Assembly: GCF_001659605.2 (NCBI RefSeq)
Contig: NC_035169.2
Span: forward strand, 19,344,263 to 19,408,262
DNA: 64,000 nucleotides
Origin: Manihot esculenta
Taxonomy: Eukaryota; Streptophyta; Magnoliopsida; Malpighiales; Euphorbiaceae
Direction of reading: 5' to 3'
Positions within the stretch are counted from its first letter, which is position 1; each line of letters starts with the position of its first letter. A program made the position numbers and the translations under genes. The notes under the pieces are model-generated. The model ran no database searches and was not told the DNA's origin. It was given only the letters and a program-made list of their open reading frames with translations. Below are positions 58,101 to 64,000 of the stretch, piece by piece.

Positions 58101-60107
58101 GTTTGTGTGGACTGACCAGTGTGAGGAGAGCTTTGAGGAGCTAAAGAAGAGGTTGACTTCAGCACCAGTGTTAGCTCTACCATCTAGTAATGAAGACTTC
58201 TCAGTCTATTGCGATGCGTCCCGTGTGGGACTGGGTTGTGTGCTGATGCAGAATGAAAGGGTGATTGCTTATGCTTCTAGGCAGCTAAAGAAGCACGAGT
58301 TGAATTACCCTACACATGATCTAGAAATGGCAGCAGTAATCTTTGCACTCAAGATATGGAGGCATTACCTTTATGGGGTAAAATGTGAGATCTTCATAGA
58401 TCATAAGAGCCTGCAGTACATTCTGAGTCAGAGAAAGCTGAATTTGAGGCAGAGAAGATGGGTATAACTGCTCAGTGACTATGATTGCAAGATCCAGTAC
58501 CATCCGGGTAAGGCAAATGTTGTGGCAGATGCCTTAAGCCGGAAATCACTTGGCAGTTTGTCCCATATTTCAGCAGAGAGGAGGCCAGTAGTGAGGGAGT
58601 TCTTCGAGCTCATCAATGAAGGTCTGTAGTTGGAGTTGTCTGGTACAGGTGCTTTGATAGCCCAGATGAGGGTGGCACCCGTGTTTCTAGAGCAGGTGGC
58701 TCAGAAACAGCACGAGGATCCAGAGTTAGTGAAGATTGCCAGGACTGTTCAGTCAGGCAAGAATGAAGAGTTCAGATTTGACGACAAGGGGATCCTCCGC
58801 TATGGGAGCAGATTATGTGTACCAGATGACGTAGGGCTAAAGGGAGACATTATGAGAGAGGCTCATAATGCCAGATACAGTGTTCACCCTGGAGCCACCA
58901 AGATGTATCAAGATTTGAAGAGAGTTTATTGGTGGCCAGCTATGAAGAGAGAAGTGGCACAGTTCGTGTCAGCCTGCGAAGTATGTCAGAGGGTGAAGCT
59001 GGAACATCAAAAGCCGGCTGGAATGCTTAACCCACTACCTATTCCAGAGTGGAAATGGGAGAATATAGCTATGGACTTCATGGTGGGGTTACCGGCGACG
59101 TCCAACAGATTGGACTCCATATGGGTGATTGTGGACAGACTGACCAAATCTGCTCACTTCATCCCTGTCAGGAGTGGCTATTCTGTGGACAAGTTGGCGC
59201 AGGTGTATGTTGATGAGATTGTCAGATTGCATGGGGTTCCTTTTTCAATAGTGTCTGATAGAGGACCCCAGTTTACCTTCAGATTTTGGCGGAGTCTGCA
59301 GAATGCTATGGGTACCAGGTTGGATTTTAGCACTGCTTTCCATCCACAGACGGACGGACAGTCAGAGAGGACCATCCAGACAATAGAGGATATGCTTAGA
59401 ATGTGTGTGCTAGATTTTTTTGGTTCTTGGAGGCAGCATCTACCTCTGGTGGAGTTTGCCTACAATAACAGCCATCACGCTAGCATAGGGATGGCTCCAT
59501 ATGAGGCTTTGTATGGAAGGAAGTGCAGGTCACCTGTTTGCTGGGAAGAAGTTAGGGAAAGGGCCTTGGCAGGGCCTGAGCTTGTAGAGATCACCAGCAG
59601 AGTGGTGCCCGTAATCAGAGAAAGGATCAAGACTGCTGCAAGCAGACAGAAGAATTATGGAGATATCCGCAGAAGGCAAGTAGAGTTTCAGGAGGGGGAT
59701 TTGGTATTGCTCAAGGTGTCTCCAATGAAAGGGGTGATTCGGTTTGGGAAGAAGGGTAAGCTAGCTCCGCGGTACATCGGACCCTTTGAAGTCTTGCAAA
59801 AGATTGGGAATGTATCGTACAAGCTGGACTTGCCTACTTCAATTGAGAGAATCCATCCGGTTTTCCATGTTTCCATGTGAATAAAGTTCGTGTCAGATCC
59901 GGGTAAGGTTCTTAGTGAGCCTGATGTAGAGATCCAAGAAGATCTCACCTATGTTGAGTAGCCAGTGCGGATCATAGACACCCAGATTAGAAAATTGAGA
60001 AACAAGGAAATCCCGATGGTGAAAGTCCTTTGGAATCACCACAACATTGAGGAGTGTACCTGGGAGACACGGGAGTCCATGCTCCAGCAATATCCTCATC
60101 TCTTTTA
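55135..60107 (+). pseudogene. gag-pol of element D: one frame, nine stop codons
   Basis: ATG at 55135 (MRGTRRSARLTG), natural stop TAA at 60105-60107, no frameshift. Stops: 55555 TAA, 55741 TAG, 56146 TAA, 56353 TAG, 56611 TGA, 58465 TAA, 58627 TAG, 59878 TGA and 59959 TAG (first base given). Gag keeps both zinc knuckles (CMKCGKLHKGVC and CFRCGQEGHMAQKC). The protease site reads MDPSASHSF, with the catalytic DSG/DTG changed to DPS. RT has FIDDILVYS (about 57770). RNase H is followed by two stops. Integrase and the chromodomain tail are recognisable to the end. A small in-frame deletion near 58070 removes two residues before the RNase H region. Confidence 0.88.
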
Positions 60108-60192
60108 AAGTAAGTGTTATGTGTTTTATGTGAATGTTTATGTTTTATGCCATGCTATGTTTGTTTGGTGAACATTCGGGGACGAATGTTCT

Positions 60193-60206
60193 TAAGGGGG
60201 GGAGAA
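60193..60206 (+). other. Polypurine tract of element D
   Basis: TAAGGGGGGGAGAA immediately before the 3' LTR, after ACATTCGGGGACGAATGT (about 60173-60190). Confidence 0.85.
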
Positions 60207-62458
60207 TGTAATACTCGGCGAGACTCCGGTATCGGGATTCCTACCGTCCGGTGGAATCTCAGATGTCGAAAACTTCTAGAAGGGTAAAATCATGTTTTTA
60301 TGAAATGATTTAATGTATTTTATGGTTTTAAGTAAAAAGGAAATTGAGTTTTGAATGAAAAAGACCAAGGAGGCATTTCCAGGTTCGGCAGCCGAACATT
60401 GGATAGTTTAGGGGGGGCAAGTTAGGCTTCCGAAAGTTTCAAAGGTTCGGCCGCCGAACCTCATGTTCGGCAGCTGAACTTGCATGAGTTTTGGAAGCAC
60501 TTTAGGCTGCCAAAAGGTGGTCTGGCAGCCCCTATAAAAGGGCTCCATGGCCGAAACGGGCGAGTTTTCTCTCCATTTTCGGCCACGGTGAGTCCCTACT
60601 CTCCTATGGTTCGTTTTTGATGTTTTTCCTCCGATCTTTAGAGTTTTAACGAGTTCTATCTTGATTTGAAGATTTTTGAGCAAAAGAGCAAGTTTTGGAG
60701 CTTGGAGACCAAAGAGTTGAGATCTCCCCCATCTCCAAGTTAAGATCGTTTCTCCTCTAGATCTTCAAGAGGTAAGCTTTGATCCTGTCATTCTAGTATG
60801 TTTTAAACAAGTTTTATGAGTTTTGTGGGGTAGAAATGCATGTTTAGGTTATTATTGGTTTTATGGGTTTATGTTATGTTTGTGAGCAATGTGGGTTGTT
60901 TGATGTGTTTTGGTTGGGGTTTAAGTTAGTTTGAGACCCCTATGTGCTTGTTGGCTTGAGTTTGCTTGTTGTAGAATAGGTAAATGCATGTGTGAATGGA
61001 TTGGGAGGCATTTGTGCATGAAAGAGGCTGAGTTTTGCCCTTGGAAGAACTCAGGTTCGGCAGCCAAAGGAACTTTCGGCTGCCGAACCTGCCTGTGGAG
61101 GCCAACTTTTGGCTGCCGAACCCTGCCCCCGAAAGTAGACTTTCGGCTCTGAAAGGGAGTTTCGGCCGCCGAAGGTGCATGAGTTTCGTCTCTGGAGGGA
61201 ACCTTCGGCCGCCGAAAGTGCCGCCGAAGGTGCATGACTTTCGGCTCTGGAGGGACTTTCGGCCGCCGAACCTACCGTCGAAAGTGCCCTGTCCAGCCTT
61301 CCTTTGCATGATTTTTGTGATTGTTTTAAGGTGTTTTAGGGGGTTTTTGGGGAGTATCTTAGAGTCATATTTATGTATGTTTGGTCCCTCATTTGAGTCC
61401 ACCTGTGTAGGTTCGGACCCGAGGAACCGAGGACCCCAGCAGTGAGTCAGCTGCTTCAGTGTCTGTCAGAGCTAGCTAGAGGTGAGTGGAATAACTCTCT
61501 ACGTTTTAAAGCAAATAATGTAAGTTTTAGCATGATTTACGCATCATGAATGCCATGAGATATACTAGGGTGCTTGCATTAGAATCCATGAATATGTTGC
61601 ATTGCATATTATATTGTTGATGTGGATGAATGTTGAATGATCAATTAGCCCTCATATGTTATGATATGATGATATGATATGGAAGTCTAGGCGTGCCTGC
61701 TCTACGCCCCTGGCACAATGTAAGAGAAAGTCCGGGTGTGGCCTGCACTATGCCCCCGGCATGATTGGATATGTATGTTATGCTATGGAAGTCCAGGCGT
61801 GCCTGCTCTACGCCCCTGGCATGTTTAGACATTATAGAGGGCTAACTGATGACAAGTTCATCCTTGATGTGATTTGTTTGTGCTGTGATGCATTCCATGT
61901 TATCATATGTTTTAAATACTATGTTTTATTATTCTGCTCACTGGGCTCTAGTAGCTCACCCCACTCCCTTATTTCCCCAAGTTTGCAGGTACGGGTTAGA
62001 CCAGGAGGTCAGCTAGAGTAAAGTTGTGGTCATGTAATAGCTAGTGGTGGACATGATAATTGTTGAAATGTAATGAATAGTATGGAATAATCATGTAATG
62101 TAATGATGTTATTGAGGATTAGAGTGGTGCTTGACCCTAGTATGTGGTTTATCCCTTTTAATACATGATCTTTCAAATGTAATGATATTTTATGAAAACC
62201 AAACTTAATGTATGAATGAATGTTTCCCATTGGAGCATAGTTGAGGATTCCAATGAGGGGAATAATGATTATGAGTTGTGCATGCACAGGTTGAGTTTGG
62301 TAATTGAATGAGGAAAGTTCAAATTTTTATGTATGTGTTGATCATGTATGGGATTTAACAGGTTTACAGGTTTTATGTTGGGCTTCCTACGGGTCCCGGC
62401 GGCCTTAAGCCGACCCGGATCCTAGCGCCGGTAGCGATCCGATTTTCGGGTCGTTACA
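60207..62458 (+). repeat. 3' LTR of element D
   Basis: 2252 bp, TGTAATACTCGGC...GGTCGTTACA. Palindrome clusters at about 60382-60475 and 61053-61275. The hairpin array is at about 61686-61815. Confidence 0.92.
60533..60540 (+). promoter_or_regulatory. LTR TATA box (element D, 3' LTR)
   Basis: TATAAAAG after CTGGCAGCCCC, as in the D 5' LTR. It points into the Tat-like element. Confidence 0.5.
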
Positions 62459-62463
62459 ATCAA

Positions 62464-64000
62464 AGTAAGTATAAAGATTTTACTCTATTAAATGACTCAT
62501 GAATACACATTCTAATATGGATCAAGAAGAATGACAAGGAAGTCAGATAGTCTCCCAAGTTCAATCCAGATAAAGCCAAAAGATGAGACAGGATCAAGTA
62601 TTATCATTTTCACGAAGACCAAGAATATGCAACAGAGGAGTGCCGGCGGTTGAAAGATGAGATCGAGGTTAATAAGGGATGGCACACTTCGGACATTTGC
62701 TCGAAAAAATAAAGAAGAAATGAGGCATGAACCTGAGGTAACAACCCCTAAAACTCCACCCGATAGTGAACCTGTAAGGGTTATACATGTAATTACAGGA
62801 GGAACCAGTAATGGTAAGAGAAAAAATAAGCCCATCGCAGAGATGTTCTATCAGTCGAGCAAGAACCATGGGCCAAACAAGAAGGTTTAGACCTGCAAAC
62901 AAGGCAACAGGATTTTTTCAAAATGACCCGTTGGTTGTCAACATCCATCTAAACAGGTATAAGGTGAGGCGAGTCTTGGTGGATATAGGTAGTTCCATTA
63001 ATCTCCTCATCTTAAATGTTTTTAATAAATTAGTCGTGGATAAAAATAACCTTGTTAAAGTCTTCTACCCATTAGTGGGACTAGAAGATAAGACCATGGC
63101 AGTATTGAGCACCATCAACCTTCCTCTAGTGCTGGGAGATGAAAAGTATAAGTGGGAGTTGTAGAGTTTATTGTGGTAGATATTCCGCTCACGTACAATG
63201 TGATACTCGGTTGCCTAGTTCTACAATATCACGGTATAGTAATTAAAATGGGTGCTATGTGTCTTAAGTTACCAGCTCCATAGGGATTAGCTGTAGTTTG
63301 AGGCAACCGAAAGTCGACCCAAGAATGTTACAAATACTCCATAAAAAACCTCGGGAAAGCGATAATGCCCACTAAATTGCTAAAAAAGCCTAATTCTCAC
63401 ATAAAACCAGAGCTAGCAAACCAAGTAGAAGAGGTCCAGTTAGGTAAGGATCAAAAGGTACGGTTTGGTACTGCATTAACTGGTGAAATAAAAAATCATT
63501 TAACAGAATTACTTAGATGCAGAGTGACCACTTTCGCTTGGTCTCCCAAAGATGTGATAGGGGTGGATCCAACTCTTATCACCCATAAGCTGTCTGTCAA
63601 TAAAACAATAAAACTAATACAACAAAAGAAAAGGACGTTTGCTCCAGAAAGACAGCAAGTGATTAAGGAGGAAGTTAACAAGTTTTTAAATGCATGATTA
63701 ATAAAGGAAGTCCAGTATCCTACATGGCTTGCTAATGTGGTACTTACAAAGAAGGCTAACAGGAAATGGAGGATGTGTATGGATTTTATGGACTTGAACA
63801 AAGCATGTCGAAAGGACCACTTCCCACTCCTATCTATTAACAGGTTAGTGGACTTGACCTTGGATTACGCAGTGGTTTCCTTTCTTGATGCTATTTCAGG
63901 TTACCACCAGATCATGATGGATACCAAAGATGCAGAAAAGATTGCGTTCATTATCGATATAGGAGTTTTTTGCTATAAAGTGATGTCATTCGAACTAAAG
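62464..64000 (+). pseudogene. gag end, protease and RT start of the Tat-like element, decayed
   Basis: Gag resumes at the insertion point, with a degenerate CCHC-like region (YYHFHEDQEYATEECRRLKDEIE at about 62598-62667; its first Cys positions are lost). A protease-like frame follows (62811-63164, VLVDIGSSINLL, where DTG would be expected). RT begins at 63365 (HKLSVNKTIKLIQQKKR), has a stop at 63695-63697, and continues through WRMCMDF and FLDAISGYHQI to the window edge. The catalytic YxDD region lies beyond the window. Confidence 0.75.

Larger units (their letters stand above)
42676..62458 (+). mobile_element. Chromovirus D (Tekay/Del-like), split by element C
   Basis: Terminal TGTAATACCCGG and GGGTCGTTACA, flanked by an exact duplication ATCAA (42671-42675 and 62459-62463). 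Its own length is about 9.86 kb once element C and one GTGCC copy are set aside. The 5' LTR is interrupted by C; the 3' LTR is whole. Gag-pol stays in one frame but carries nine stop codons. The primer site has a G-to-A change. It is older than C, which sits inside it. Confidence 0.92.
41011..64000 (+). mobile_element. Ty3/gypsy Tat/Ogre-like element hosting the nested insertions
   Basis: The element starts at a TGTAACACAACAG terminus and runs off the window end. Its own sequence is 41011-42675 plus 62459-64000; the rest is inserted element D. Gag, protease and RT segments resemble the non-chromovirus Tat group (for example GLAQKWYQNL, then CIAPKKL in gag, and WRMCMDF and FLDAISGYHQI in RT). 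Stops and frameshifts throughout show it is the oldest layer here. Confidence 0.75.

Noticed and set aside
43725..62458. CRISPR-like array from regularly spaced palindromes
   Set aside because: The genome is plant nuclear, spacers are not unique and there are no cas genes. The units are LTR palindromes.
1..64000. Endogenous pararetrovirus or bacterial-type defence system
   Set aside because: All reverse-transcriptase regions have Ty3/gypsy or copia domain order with LTRs. No movement protein, coat protein of pararetrovirus type, or prokaryotic gene cluster was seen.

Overview
This is nuclear DNA from a flowering plant. LTR retrotransposons dominate, one ordinary plant intron-containing gene is present, and the spacers are AT-rich. 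The sequence alone suggests a eudicot, plausibly Euphorbiaceae (cassava-like), but that placement is an inference from general familiarity with such repeats. No rRNA, tRNA, CRISPR array or bacterial-type operon was seen.

Left block (1-20413). A minus-oriented LTR (1-708, cut by the window edge) has inserted into the pol gene of a plus-strand Ty3/gypsy element, A (709-5169). After about 0.9 kb of unassigned DNA comes a complete minus-strand element of the same clade, B (6106-18298). Its gag is split by a solo LTR (12911-15153). To its right lies the eroded internal region and one LTR of an unrelated minus-strand retroelement (18299-20413).

Middle (20414-41010). This is AT-rich DNA with a TRIM-like LTR piece, a degenerate but fully bounded Ty1/copia element (23166-27653, target duplication TCTAG), an exon-1 fragment of an R2R3-MYB gene, CACTA-type ends, a minus-strand copia LTR, and the only host gene that looks functional. 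That gene encodes a two-RRM hnRNP-like RNA-binding protein (minus strand, CDS exons 38282-38061 and 36854-35661). Its stop codon appears to pre-empt a still-recognisable last exon. A Mutator-type MITE (40090-40476) follows.

Right block (41011-64000). Three levels of nesting are visible. A Tat/Ogre-like Ty3/gypsy element (41011 to beyond 64000) is split inside gag by chromovirus D (42676-62458, duplication ATCAA). D is itself split inside its 5' LTR by chromovirus C (43725-53644, duplication GTGCC). C is the best preserved: gag-pol lies in one frame with three stop codons and no frameshift.

A, B, C and D are Tekay/Del-like chromoviruses: long 2.2-2.3 kb LTRs, initiator-Met-tRNA-type primer sites, gag with zinc knuckles, and pol ordered protease-RT-RNase H-integrase-chromodomain. 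All their LTRs share two noncoding features that coding annotation misses. One is two clusters of the 13-bp palindrome TTCGGCNGCCGAA. The other is a three-copy array of short hairpins with paired stem substitutions between subfamilies. These two features and the altered 3' end of the RNA-binding-protein gene are the items most worth checking.
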